A DNA stretch of 64,000 nt from Ligustrum vulgare (taxonomy: Eukaryota > Streptophyta > Magnoliopsida > Lamiales > Oleaceae): contig OY743169.1 of assembly GCA_963555705.1 (NCBI GenBank), positions 9,672,014 through 9,736,013 of the forward strand, given 5' to 3'. The notes below the pieces were generated by a model. That model did no database searches. It saw nothing but the letters and a program-made list of their open reading frames with translations, and was not told where the DNA came from. This document shows, piece after piece, positions 49,301-63,600 of this stretch; positions within the stretch are counted from its first letter, which is position 1; each line of letters starts with the position of its first letter. The position numbers and the translations under genes are program-made.

Positions 49301-52300
49301 TTGTTAGAGAGTATATTTTTTATTTACATTTATTACTCAACATGCCCAGTCACGTGTAAGGGAAATTCATTTTTTTCCTACAGGTCTAGCATGTGCACAA
49401 TTTTCATAAATGGGTTGCATCGAAACTTGGAGTCAGAACATCGCCTGTTAACATGTTGACTCACCTCATCAAAAAGGTATGTTGTTATAGAGGGGATACA
49501 TTCATTTACTTAAATTGTCTTCAATAGATTTCTAGCAGTGAAGATGGGGAGAAACTTCTCATCACTTCTGACAATCAGATTATAAAAGGACGTTCCTAGC
49601 ACTGTTGACTCTTAAATTCTAATACTAAACATTCACAACAAAACTATGTTATATGAAGTCAACTGAGTATTATATGAAGATCAATACATGTACAACCATG
49701 TAACCCACTGAGTATATTGAGTTTACAAATAGCTCCACTTTGTCTAACAAAGATATTAGCAAAAGACCATTTAGGGATTTTCCAAAAGTATATCATGATA
49801 AATAAAATAGGTGCATACGAGGGAGGGTCGATAAGCATTCCACCACCGTAACAAAAGATGGAAAAGAAATATAGGCTACATTACATACTTGTCTTTCTGT
49901 TCCAAGAAATCCTGGCATGAGAAAGTCAAAAAGAGACCAAAGATCCAACACGTTATTCTGCAATTAGAGGTAGAAGTTTCGTCAGACAAAGTATACAAGC
50001 TAATTTTTAGCCGACTGAAGCTAAAAATTGATAATAAACCTGGATTGGCGTCCCACTCAGTATCAGACGGTGCTGAGCCTTCAATTGTTTCACTGCACCA
50101 GTAACTTTGGACTTTGAGTTCTTTATAATATGTCCCTCGTCTAAAATGCAGTAGTTCCAGAAAAGCTGGCTGAGATAATCAATATCTTTGCGGACTATGT
50201 CATATGATGTCACAATAACATTGTGCTTATCAAATTGTGACTGAAGAGACAAGCGCTCTTGAGCAGAACCGATGTATTGAAGTGTCGTTAAAAGAGAAGA
50301 ATCAATAAACTTCTCTATCTCATACACCCAGTGACCAACAAGAGTTGATGGACACACTATTAATGATGGTGGTAGATCATTAGCATTATTTGCAGCAATG
50401 CGCTCTGCTATATCAGATGCCATGATTGCTGATGATTGAAGGGTTTTACCTAGACCCATATCATCACATAAGATGCCATGAAGGTTAAATCGTTTTAAAA
50501 ATGCTAGCCAGTTTATGCCTTCCTGTTGATACCTGAAACCGCAGAAGGTATCAATATGCATTTCATCATATAAATGAGATAAAAGGGAGACGTTAAAGTA
50601 AAAGTAGAATTTTAAAATACCATACTTCGCCTCATAGTTACGAAGGGAGGGAACTGGTTGAAATGATCAAACCGTATTATATTATGGCTTCTATGAAGAT
50701 AAGAAAGGGAAGGAAAAGAAAGAAAGAAATTCAAATGCGAATGTCAATTAACAAGGATAGATCAACAATTCTCTCACTTAAATCTTAATACAGATGCAAA
50801 CCTTAGACGCCACCTTTTATCAATGTTGGTTTATATTTTTCCACTTTAATTCTATTTTTTTCCAAAATATGTCACAAAGCAACAAGGTCATTATGGTTTT
50901 AATTTATGATGTGGCGACAAAATTACAACATTGGCAGGAAAAAAATAATTAAAAAACTGAATGATATAAAGGAAAAATATCACACACTAACACTGATTTA
51001 ATTGGAAAAGAGAATTAATATACCTTTCCACATTGATAACATTGATTACTTTAAATAGAGATAATTGAACTTTCAGTTCATGTTAACAGAGTATATAACA
51101 CAGATCAATTTCCCAAGTACAGAGGTTTTCAACGCTTAAGCTGTACATGAGGGGCGTGATAGTGCAAAAAGGAAAAATGTTACATCTTGCTCCATAGTTT
51201 CTATATGTGAATTCTATTTGCTGTTTTTGGGATACACTGTCAGTTCCAAGGGGATTCAAGTGGATGAAAGTAAGATTGAAGCAATTAAAAGCTGGCCAAC
51301 ACCAACTACAATTGCTGAAGTTCTAAGTTTCCATAGACTAACATTATTTTACAGGCAAACTATCAAGAGTTCCAACGGAATAATTGCCTCAGTTACTGAC
51401 TGCATGAAGGTCAGATTTGAGTGGTCAACTGAAGCTGAAAGAAGTTTCCAGGTTAAAGAAAGGTTCATTTCAACACCTGTCTGTGGAATGTCAAGTGTGC
51501 CAAGAATCAAAAGGAGAAGTACAAAATACATGTTTGTAAACTCCATTGACATTTCCAATAGCACCTTGGGAAGATGTATGGATTTCGTTGTAGGATTACC
51601 TAGAAGTCAGAGAGGAATGGATTCTGTATTTATGGTGATTGATCAATTTTCAAAGATGGCTCATTTCATTAGTTGCAAGAAAATCATTGATGCATCAAAT
51701 GTGTCTTCTCTTTATTTTCGAGAGATTATGTTTACATGGGTACCTAAGTCTATAATTTCAGATAGTGCTTCAAAGTTGCATTTTTGGAGATCTTTGTGGA
51801 AGAAGCTGGGAACCAAATTGCAATACAGTACTTCTCACCATCCTCAAATAGATGGGAAAACCGAAGTCGTTAATAGAAGTTTGGGGAATCTTTTAAGATG
51901 TTTAGTTTGGGAAAACCTAAAATAATGGTAATCGGTTATTGCACAACCAGAATTTATTATAACTATTCCAAGAATCGAACTACAGGAAGAGCCCATTTGA
52001 GATAGTATATACGGTACGAAACCTGTCCATTTTTATGATTTGATTCCAATACCAAGTTCTGGAAAAATCAATGACAAAAGAGAACATATGGCTGCTAAAA
52101 TGAAGGAGCTGCATGATTACATTTAGTTGAAAATCGAGTCGAACTCCAAGTACAAAGAAAATTCAGACAAAAAACCAAGGGTCCAAACTTCGAAGAAGAA
52201 GATGATATGGTGATGGTCTATCTATGTATAGAGTGGTTCCCAGATCCCAGCAGGCACCCATTCTAAACTCAGTAAAAAGAAGATTGGGTCATACAAAGTC

Positions 52301-54613
52301 CTTGAGAAAATTGAAGAAAAGCCTACAAAATCGACTTGCTGAGACACTTGGGGATACATCCAACATTCAGTGTCTCACTTTATATTTTCATCATGGAGAA
52401 GGTTCAGTTGACCTTCACAAAAAAAACTCTGAGGCAAGTTTCTTTCAAGGAGGGATTGATGCAAATTAATTGGTCTATCTACGAATAGAGTGGTTCCCAG
52501 CAGGCACCTATTCTAAACTCAGTAAAAAGAAGATTGGATCATACAAAGTCCTTGAGAAAATTGGAAAAAAAATCCTATAAAATCAACTTGCCACAACATT
52601 TGGAGATACATCCAACATTCAGTTTCTCACTTTATATTTTCATCATGGAGAAGGTTCAGTTGACGTCAACAAAACTCTCGAGGCATGTTTCTTTCAAGGA
52701 GGGATTGATGCAAATTAATTATGTTCTAGTCAAAAGTGTCATTGTCTCATTTTATGCAAAGTGCTGGTTCCAATTAGTTGTGTTTTGAAACTTGCTCAAT
52801 CAAAGAAGTCTACTAATTTTCCTAGATTAATTTATTTGATGTTTAGTTATTCTAAGGATCATTTCAAGTGTCTAGAAGTCATTTTTTACTTTAAATTGAG
52901 TCAAGAATGTAGATCTGTAATCATATTTTTATATCAATAGTATTAAAAGTTTATTTAGAACTGTCATAAGGTTTTTCCAGATTTTTTTCTTAAGAAATCT
53001 TGGCTCCATAGGTGTTTTGAGTTTTTTAACTCTTTGTTACTTCCCTTGTTTAAGGTCCAGATTACATTATTTTCATATAGAAGTTAATTCCTTAAAATGC
53101 AAAAAATATTGCACATGCATATAATTCTTGCAAACCATTCTCCTACAGCATCAAGGACCATTTCTGATTTTTGTTTTCTATGATTCAGGTATCCAAGCTT
53201 CGTCCGACTAATCCTGAGAGTGGAAGATAGTGCATATGATTTTCTAACCGTGCCTATATAATTAGCAAGTTGAATATTTCATAAACGATGTTTCACTGAA
53301 CCCTAAGGATAAACTTCAAATTGAAAAATATGCAACTTCATATCCATTTAGCACGTAAGGATATAAACTGGTTAAAAATGTCTTCTACCACAAGTTTCAT
53401 TTCCATGATTATTTACAAACTTTACAACAAAAGCCAGCAAACTTTGTAATTACTCTCAGAGTATTTAACTAAATCTTTTACTGACAAAAATGATAAACTA
53501 AATTAAACCCCAGAGGATATTTTTAAACAAAATAGGTGATCAAAAGAGGCTAGATAATTGTAACTCAAGCGAAGAGGCATGAGGGGAGAGAATGCAGAGA
53601 AAGATGGGGTTATAAGAGAAGGATCGCAAATTTTGCAAATCACAAATACAAAATTTTGAAAGACAAAAGTTTAGCTAAGTACAAGGTAAGGATTGCTATT
53701 TAGTACCAGAACTAAACTCAAAATCTTTATATAGCAGATTCAACTTTAAAGCGCTAAAGACCATTACCTTCTCAAAGTCACTTTTAATTCAAAGGAGAGT
53801 TTGTAATCATCAATGTGGGAGTTGTCAACTAGTTGCTCCAAAAACTGTGCATCTTCTTTATTTCTAGAAAAACGTTCAGTCAAGCCAACAGGTGGGGAAA
53901 TGCCACGAGCTAGTGGAAGAAGAGGTACGAGGGCCGCAAAACTATGTGTTACACTCTGTCTGACAGAATGATCACAATCACCCATGCACTTCAGAAGAGG
54001 AACAACTAACAAAGGAGCATAAGGGACAAGTTCCAATCCCAAACCCTGCACAAGCAAACTAACAAGCATGCCAGCTCCTTGTCTACCATGTAAAGATGTC
54101 ATGTCTCCTAGCATTGGAACAGCATTCTCAATGACCACACCCATGACATCCAGAGTCATTGATTTGGCTATTGCTGTGATACATCTAGACGCAGATAACC
54201 TTACAGCAATATGTGAATGGCGAACACATCTGAAAATGCATGGTAGAAGAGAGAGCAGTTTTGGCCTCAGGGTCTCATCCAGTAAAGGAGCAATAGAACG
54301 AACTACCTGCCTCAAGACAAAGGGAGTAGGAAACAAGAAGCATTTAAATTTTGGAGTCAAAGAAGCATTAGAAAATCATTTAATAATAGACATCCGTTCA
54401 AGAACAGCCATGAAAATGAGAAGGTATATATTAATTCTAAGAGGTGACAGGAATATGACAAAAGGTTAACACAAAATCTTCACGTTTTTTATAGAGTTTC
54501 TTTAGATTTGCCCCTATAACAGGCAACTTCCCTTCTAGTCCTTGTCAAAAATATTGAACAAGATTATTTGACTGCTTCCTCCCACGCCCGTTGGGGGGGG
54601 GGGGGTTGGAACA

Positions 54614-54668
<55 letters not shown>

Positions 54669-57600
54669 GGATCTACTTTGCTTAATAAGTGCAAGTTTGG
54701 GGCACCTTCTTGAACTGCAAATCAATCACAGAGATCAGTTTTCATTAAATGCACTACCTGCCTGAAATTTTGGAAAACTGATGGAGTTTGCCAACATCAG
54801 GAAAAATAGATATGAATATAATACTGAGCTAGAGATGATTTACTCCTCATATATAAATTATTGTCAAGTTTCCATTTCGCAGGAAGTCAATCTCAAAATG
54901 CTAGTCCCCAGTGACTTTTACATGATGGACATCTCAGAATTGGCCATCCAGAATAACCTGTTCATTATTTATTCACCATGTGGCTCCAACTCCTATATTT
55001 CTGCAAGGCTTAAAATCAATCTAACCAAACACTTCAAAACAATTGGTTTCCACGGGTGGATCTTTCATAATATAAAACAGAAAGTTCTAAATTAACAGCC
55101 TGTGATGATGAAAAGAGAAGTTTAGTTAAGGGCTGGTGGGCAGAGTCATTAAAAAAAATCTTCAGACTCCCAGCTTGTGAAACGACCTAAGATGGACTGC
55201 ATAAAAATAACCTCGCACTTACATGGAGGTTATTTTATGTTTTTAACACATTTTCCAGGGCTACATAATTGCCTATTCCCCGTGTCAATGCTCACAACAT
55301 TACAAAAACAAAATGGTTTTTTCTAATTTCTTTATCTTTAAGTAAAAAATATTTGAAACTTTACCAAATGATTTAGGTGGCGTTCTGTTTGTATTTTCAT
55401 TTTCGAAAATGTTTTGTATTTCCTGTTTTTATTTTTGTTTTCAAATTTGTTGAAAACGAGTTTGGTTTGTCATTTCTGAAAACTGTTTTTGAAAATGAAA
55501 AGCTGAAAAACATGTTCTGTTTGAAATTTTGCAGAATACTACTTAAACTATTTTTAATTAATTTGCTTGCAGAATACTACTGGCTCAAACTCAAATTTTC
55601 TTTCACAATACACTGAAAACATGGTTACATGCAACACACTAATGTGAGCGTTAAGAGTCTATATTAACATGGTTACATGCAACACACAAAACGCCCAAAA
55701 CATTTTGCGTTTTGTGTATAAATATTTTTTTTGTTTTCCAAAATACGTTTTCGAAAAATGGTAAAGAGAACGCGTTTTTAACGTTTTCGAACATAAAAAC
55801 AGAAAACAACCTCAAAATAGCAAAGAGAACAGGGCCTTAGCGTGTTACCAGCCAGAAGGTACCATAGTATAAGTTCAAAACTCTTACCTGAATATTGTTG
55901 ATTAAAATCTGAGGATCTTTGATGGACTCAATAGCTTGATCTATCAGTTTTTCATCTTCTGACGTCAGGCCTTCAATAGTACAAGGCTTTAGGAATTCCA
56001 CTAGACAGTGCCATATCTTCGGAAGTTTCTCAAACAATGACTCGCCGAACTTCACACATAAATATTTCAAAGCAAATTCAGACCCACGTCTGCTAATGAA
56101 GCCCTCAACCCTTGATCGGTCTTCACCAGGGGAAAGCATATTAACCTTTGACTTTTGTTTACTGCTACTACTTCCGAAAGACAGAAGATCTTGGTCTTCA
56201 ATTACCTCAACAGAGCTTAAAACTCCAGCTTGAGGAGTTTCACGAGGATCCATACATGTCAAAGTACAAAGGTTCTTAATTAGCTTGTCATTTGGACTAG
56301 GTTTGCGATCAATGCAGGTATATATAAGCTCTGCCAGGCCTTCAGCTGCCTTATTTTGCAGTATTTCATCCTACAGAAGTGATATCACACAAAACAAAGG
56401 CTGAGTTTAGGTGCTTCCACACGGAAAAATGTCATAAATTTGATTGGGTTACCTGTTCTCTTTTGACAGAAGCCATCAAAGGCAAAATAATTGGATTAAG
56501 TTTCAAGGGTAGCTCTGACATCCAAACAATTGCAGCAGCCAATAAAGCCGAGACAGTAAGATGCAAATTATTCTGCGAAATACCCATATTCGGTGATGTA
56601 AACATTAGTACAACCCGAAAAAGATATTCACATAGCAAGAGAACAGATGTCATAAAAACTTCTATAAACTTCAAAAAAAAGGTGACCTGTAGTTTCGAAT
56701 AAAAAGAAAAAAAAAATTATGAAAGGTGAAAACTTTATGATTATCCACTTCTATACTGCTTCTCAAACATACCTGAACACATTTCAGATATCCAGCAGTT
56801 GTCAAAAAATTTTGTTTCAAGGACTCTAACTCTTCACATACATTCCTTTCATTAGATTCTGGCCCAGATGCCTCGGTACTTACAAACAGAAGTTGCGAAG
56901 TAAAATTGATCGCATCATCTGCAGTAAAATTCTCAAAATCAACTTTAATAGATGACAAAATATTGTAACACAAGCCAGATGCCTCTGTCGCGCTATACAA
57001 CTGGCTGGCCTCGTTCCGCATTTTAGCATACGTTCTTGAAAGTTCAGCATAAGGTAGAAGTGAATTTTTTGTAGGAAATGCAGGATTAGTGCAAGCTAAC
57101 AAATCTAGTAAGCAGTTCCTGAAGTTACTTGAAATACTAGCAATAACTTCATCGGACTTCGAATGATCTTTTAATTCTTTGAACCAAGATATAAGAACCA
57201 TAGAAGCCACCTGAGATATTCAACAATTAATATAACATGTTACCCAAGCACATTATAGAATATGGAAAGGATATACACAATTGTTTATGTTCCTTACACA
57301 AGAAGTATACCTGACGCTGGACTCCAGATAGAGAAGTGAGTCCCTTCCATAAAGAATCACACACACATTGTAAGGATGAACCATTTAACTTAGAAGCCAT
57401 AACGCCCAAAGCTGTTGCAGTAACTACTCTTGTGTAAGTTACTGAAATATCCACATCAGCACCAACAACTATCTTACCAGGGTTGGTAGAAGAATCTCCA
57501 TTTTTCTCTGTTGAGGTACCTTCCGTGGATTCTAAAAGTTTGTCTTTGTAATAATCATTTTCAAGATTCACAGCTCTCATTTTAGCTGCAGCTTTGAAGT

Positions 57601-60600
57601 GACTTTTACGAGGCAAGGAAGCCGGCCAAAACATTTTGGTAGGATCCAGCGGTGAGCCATATGGAGTAGTTGCAAGCTCTATCCAAAAAGAAAAGTACGA
57701 TTTTGCAGCACTATCCAAGTCTGCTACTTGGCACTGACAGCATTTAAAAGAGCATTTTAGCAGTGAAGCAAGAAAAAAAAAACTGACATTAATAAAGATT
57801 CGTATAGTTCTTTACCAAAACTAGAATCCACACCAAGAAATATTCAAACTAGTATTTTAGCAACATAATAACCATATAAAGAAACATCTGACAATTACAA
57901 ATGGCATCAGCAAATTTGTATTTCAATATGATACTATTTATCATCTGAAAATGAATTTGTGGGAGACAAATAGGTAAAACAAATTACCAGAGGTATTGAA
58001 CAAATTAGATGATCAAAAAAACTTGGCAATGATAAAACAAAATTACTGTTAGATTCTGCAAGCAGATAGTTTCACTATACATATGAAGCTTGAGTGTGAT
58101 CCTTTAGTTACTGGTTCAGTTCTTTCTAGGATATGTTAGATTCAGCGAGCAGGAAGTTTCACTCCACATATGAAGCTTTAGTGCAATCTTTTAGTTACTA
58201 GTTCAGTTCCTTAAGGATACCATTACTTCAACAATATCTAAGCAATGATCAATGTTTCAGAAAACAATACACTGATGCTATAATAAACATACCTGGAGTA
58301 AGAGTTTCCAAACTCTCTCTGAGCACTGCAGAATTTCCTCATTTGACTCAAGCAGCAAGTTTTGGAAAACAATCCTGAGGGTATCGCCAACTATAAAAGA
58401 AGGCCATAATGAGCTTGATGCGCCAGCAATACTTTTCTTATGACCAGCTTCAAGCAAACGTTCCTGCAAGGGAATTCTCATTTACTTCAGTTTACTTTTG
58501 TCTAGGATAATAATTAATAGAAGCAGAGATCATACTAAGTCACTGCATATAAAGCAATAAAGATTAAAAACAACCTTGTGCCATAAACATAAAATTCTGG
58601 AAAACTGGCAAGCAAAAAGTTACAACTTAACACAAATCAAAACAAAAGGCAATCAGAACAAAAGGGAACTACCAATGTGCGAATTGCAGACAAACGAACT
58701 GAACTGATACTATGTCTCATAAATGGCCATAGCCTTGGTGCCAGGGTTGATAACGTATACGGATTTTCAAGAGAACTTGTTCCTTCTCCAAGATCATCCA
58801 TTAAACCAGTCTCATTAAGATCCAATTTCAATTTATCTCCCCAGGTGCCAAACGTCTTTGGAATCATCTCCTCCTGAGAATAAATTTCTGCCAACAGATT
58901 CATTACACTGCAACATAATAGAGGTACATCAAGAAATATTCAAAAAAAAAATAATAATAACCATTTCACAAAATTATAACAATTGTCAAACTGAAATCAC
59001 ACAAATATAAGGGCCTTTTGCAATCTAGAACCTATCTATCCAACCAAAAATCTTAAGTAATAGTTCTATACCCAACATATACTGAAAATTGCAACAAATG
59101 TTATTCTAAATGATGAGAGTTTCAAGGTTTCAGCAGGGCAGCTCCATAACTTAAAGAACCAATTTTCTGTAAGCTGAAATTTTGTATCTAGTAAACAAAC
59201 AGTCTGATCAAGGGACAAAAACAACAGCAATACAAATTGTTGAAAAAAAAGGTGAAAGGTAAAGCAACACTAATTAATTGATTGAATGCAATTGCACATT
59301 GTCACAAAAGACTCTTCAGTCTCATGAACTTGGGGGGAAAAAAAAGTTTCATTTCATCATTCCTATGTCCCAAACACAATTACCACCAAATAATCCCAGG
59401 AATCACCCACCCATCCCCACCCCACCTCCGAAGAAAAAAATTCAACTAGTAAGTGCATCAGGCTATAGAGGGCAGTAAAACATTAATTTGGACACATTAT
59501 ATTGGAGGAAACCAATAATCAAAGAACAATTAAGTTAAAAGAGTCCAGCGAAGAGAGCATTCTAAGGCTTATATCTCTTCTTCCATTTATGCTTCACTAT
59601 TTTAAGCATTTTTATTTTGCAGATAAGATGTTGATACTGTGTGACATAAATAATCTGATTACAAGACCCAGATGGTAATCTGATTGCAATGTGGAGATTG
59701 AATGTAATAGTATAGCATTATTTAAACTAATATGTAAACCATCATATTACAGGACTATAAGAGTCATGATACTGTATTAAAATTGTTCTAGCACCAGAAA
59801 CAAAACAGGAGATCTTAAAATACAATTTGACAAAATGGACATATTTGTTTATCTCAATAGTCAATAAATATCAAAGGCCTCGTTGAACCATGCAGTGGCC
59901 TGGATAAAACATTTATTAAAACGGCCCAAAGGGATTCCTGCAAAAGTTTATTCATGAACCCCATTCCTTCTTCAGTCAAAACAAATCTGGAGCTTATTGA
60001 TTGTTGAAAGTTCTATTTTATCCCGTTGTCTCAATCTCTAGGATGATTATAGAACCGATCTCAGAGAATAATTCTCGTCCTGTTCAGAACACAACTTGTA
60101 GATGCATCCATTTGAAAAGGTGCCAAATTAGTGATAAAAAGTTGATATTCATTATACATTTCCCTTGAGCCTATGCAGTAAAACAATTCACTGAAAGTCA
60201 AAGAAGACCTATCAACTCGATTACCAACTGCGAGACGCAGAGCAAGAAACCAGTAATAAATGGTGCTCATATATCTGAGGTAAATAATAACGAGACAGCC
60301 AATAATCACTAATAATGCAATCAAAAACAAAGTAATTGTATACATTAATGGTAATTAAACTAGAGCTTGAACAAAAAGGAGGAAGAAGAGAAGTGTGGTA
60401 TTTGCAACACACGGTCTACAAAGATAGAACAGTCCATAATTAATAAAAAGATAAACAGCAAAGAAAAAGTAATAGATGTCAAAGAAATACCTGCTGGTAG
60501 ATGGACTTAGATCATCCAGGTCAAGCAAAATGTCCCAAAGTAGCATAACAATAGAATGCAAGATTGGACCCTTCAGAGAAACAATTGCAGCTGCAGTTGG

Positions 60601-63600
60601 TATTAATGCCTCAGCAGCTACTGCTCTTACATCATCATCAGGATCTTCAAGCCCAGTTTTACATGCAGGGAGAACATAGTCAAGCAATTCATGGAGCATC
60701 TCCTGTTATTAACAAGGGATGTTAGTAGCAAACATCAAATGCTGAAACTACAAAAAAGTATAAAATGCGTAGAAATGTATTAAGAAATTCAACTAGTGTA
60801 TTTATTGGAAGATAACTTAAAAACTTCATAGGAAATGGACAGCTACAAAAGAAAAATCACAAGCTGAATTGTGCAAGACAAAAAAAGTGTAATTTGTGTA
60901 TATTTAATCACATAGGGCACAAACTTGAAATTTTTAAACTGCTTCCAACTTTCATTATCAAGAGAGAACTGGGCCTTCTAACAATTACAATCATATGCCA
61001 TTACAGTCAAGAGATCCATCTAGAAGATTGATTTCAGTCAAATATGTGACATTCACTTTGAAGTAAAGGGAATCTAATGCAATGACAGCCAAATATTTTA
61101 AGTTAATATAATTAAGCCACTGTTTGGCAAACCAAAAAAAAAAAAAAAACATGTTTTTAAACAACACAATTCCCCAAACCACTTTTCAACCACACATATT
61201 CTCTCTCCTCTTTTCAACCACACATCTTACCTCGAAAACATAAAAAAAAAAAACATGTTTTTAAACACAGCTTTTAACAAACAAGATATTCTTTGAAAAA
61301 AATCAAGCATTCAATGGAGACTGCAGCAGAGATGTAATTATAACACTCTAATACAGACAGTACTGATCAACTTTTAGTATCAATATTTCTTTGAGAAGCA
61401 CTCAAAGAAGCAGCCCAGCACTTTGGCACCTGGGCTCATTAGTTCAAACAGACATGCCAGATGCATCCATTACAGAGGTGATTTCTGGAGGTTATAGAGA
61501 GTTATTATCTTTTCATTTCAATGGAGGACTAACTATAACTTCAATACCTAATGCTGTTAAAGAGATTTTAAACATGAGGTATCCAGCAAATACTCAGAAG
61601 GGCATATTATTCCATTCCATATTTTCTACAAAAAAGTATGAAGACCATCTCAGCTACACAGAAATGGAAGAAAAAATATCATTCGACTCGTGTCAACAAT
61701 TATGTTTTGGAACACTAAATATATATAGGTATCAATTACAGAAATGTGTCGGCTCGCTGTCAAGCCAACATGATTAGAATTTTAATTCAACAATCTAAGA
61801 CATTTAGAAAACCTTTTCTTTTATTAGCTGCTACTAATTATGTACAAAGAGAGAAGACTCTGCCCATCTCAAAACATGCAGGGAGTTCCTTATCAACAAC
61901 ATCCATATAGACAACCGAGATTGACTAATAGATCGATAGCAGATATGTCAAGAACTTAAAAATTGAACCACACAAATATTATCCAAAGCAAGCAATTCAA
62001 ATATCATACTGCATCAGTCTGTTCAGTTAAAAGGAATAAATTAATCTAACCAAAACATAACAATAAAGAGCGCAAAGTAGTGACTAAGATAAATGTAAAC
62101 ATGCCCAGAACAACTGCATATAAGAATCAAAAAAAATTATACAAGCAGAATTCAGTAAAATTACTGTGTCATACAAAACTGTACCTGTCGCACGGCAATT
62201 AAATATTTAATGCCCAAAAGACTCCCATGACGGATCTCCCATTCTGGTCTACGCTGAAATAATCAACGTGCTAATTAGAAGATATTGTAGTCAAAGAACA
62301 AAGAATCCTCAAAATGGTGTGAAAAAGTTTATATCAATATTTATTATTTACCTGCATCAGCAACAAAATATTCAAAGTCTCTTGAACTGATGAAGGGTGC
62401 ATGTACTTAAGCACAGCACCCAATGCTTGCGCACAGGTTTCCCTGACCGGTGCAACGACCTGATCAGAGACATAGTCTCCAAAACTATACAGAAAGAAGA
62501 AAACCAACAACAGATTAGACAAGGTACATGAAGATACTTTCTATAGTAAAACGTCATTGTTATGGTTATAACTCAAGAATCAATTAAATGATGAGTCCTG
62601 TCTGAACAAGGATATTTCAGTTATAATGTTGACATGATATGAAAAATCCGAAGTAAGAAATTATCTTTCAGTTCTTCTATCTTCTCCAGTTTGAATTACA
62701 CTATTAGGTACCATTAAGTAAACGAAAAGCTATGAAAATTATCTTTCGGTTCTTCTAACTTCTCCAGTTTGAACTACACTACTAGGTACCATTAGAAAAG
62801 CTATGACTGATTTATATTATTAAACAAGCTCATACCGATCCAAGGACAAGACACACAAGAAACGAATTGCACAATCTTGCAGAAATTCAGAATTTCTCAG
62901 CCAGGATTTTCTAGTCATTTTAACCAAGTTCATAAGCTCAGCATTTTCAGCAAATCTTTCGATTATGTTCTTCTTCTCCATTGAATCCTTGTCTTCAGTA
63001 CAAATCCTTTCCTCTATCAGATGAACATTAGAATGGCATGCACTAGAAATATGAGGTTCAGGTTCCATCTTAATGGAACTAAAAATAGTTTCCCCATTTA
63101 GTTGCATAAGAGGCATGTTTCCTCCATCTTCAACTTTTGTACAGATGCCCAAATCTCCATCACTAGAAGGAGAGATTGTTATATCAGTCACTGGACATGA
63201 AACATTTTCTAACTTCGGTCTCTTCATAACTGACTCCAACCCTTCCATCGAAAATTGTAGATTCAAATCAAGTTCCCTCTCTCTCTTCACTGTATTTCCA
63301 TCACCTTTAACTTCCAAATATGAAATTGATGCCATCTTGCAGCTCATTTCAGACAAAATTCCTGCACTAGCTCCTTGATAGGTCAATATCTCTCTCAGGG
63401 CCATGATACTGCCATGACGAACCTCCCAAACTGAGAATACAAAATTAATCTCTGAATATTATGAAAAAATTCAAATGCAGGAAAGTCAAAAATAGTAACT
63501 ACCCGGATCAAACATATCAACAAGGAGTTGCTCAACAAAAGATTGAAAAGGCCATCCTCCATCTCCATCATTCTCAAAGCTTTCTTCATCAGAAAGACCA

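Larger units (their letters stand above)
50533..53767. other. Large BTAF1 intron hosting retrotransposon debris
   Basis: 3.2-kb intron between the last HEAT-region exon and the first ATPase exon, much longer than most introns of this gene. The splice sites are canonical (donor AAG/GTAATG at 53,768/53,767, acceptor TTTCAG before 50,532). The middle, about 51,200-52,725, is a Ty3/gypsy remnant in the opposite orientation. The rest is AT-rich with nothing recognised. Confidence 0.85.

Noticed and set aside
61391..61777. 128-residue plus-strand open frame in a BTAF1 intron
   Set aside because: Lies wholly in an intron, has no recognisable domain and poor start context.
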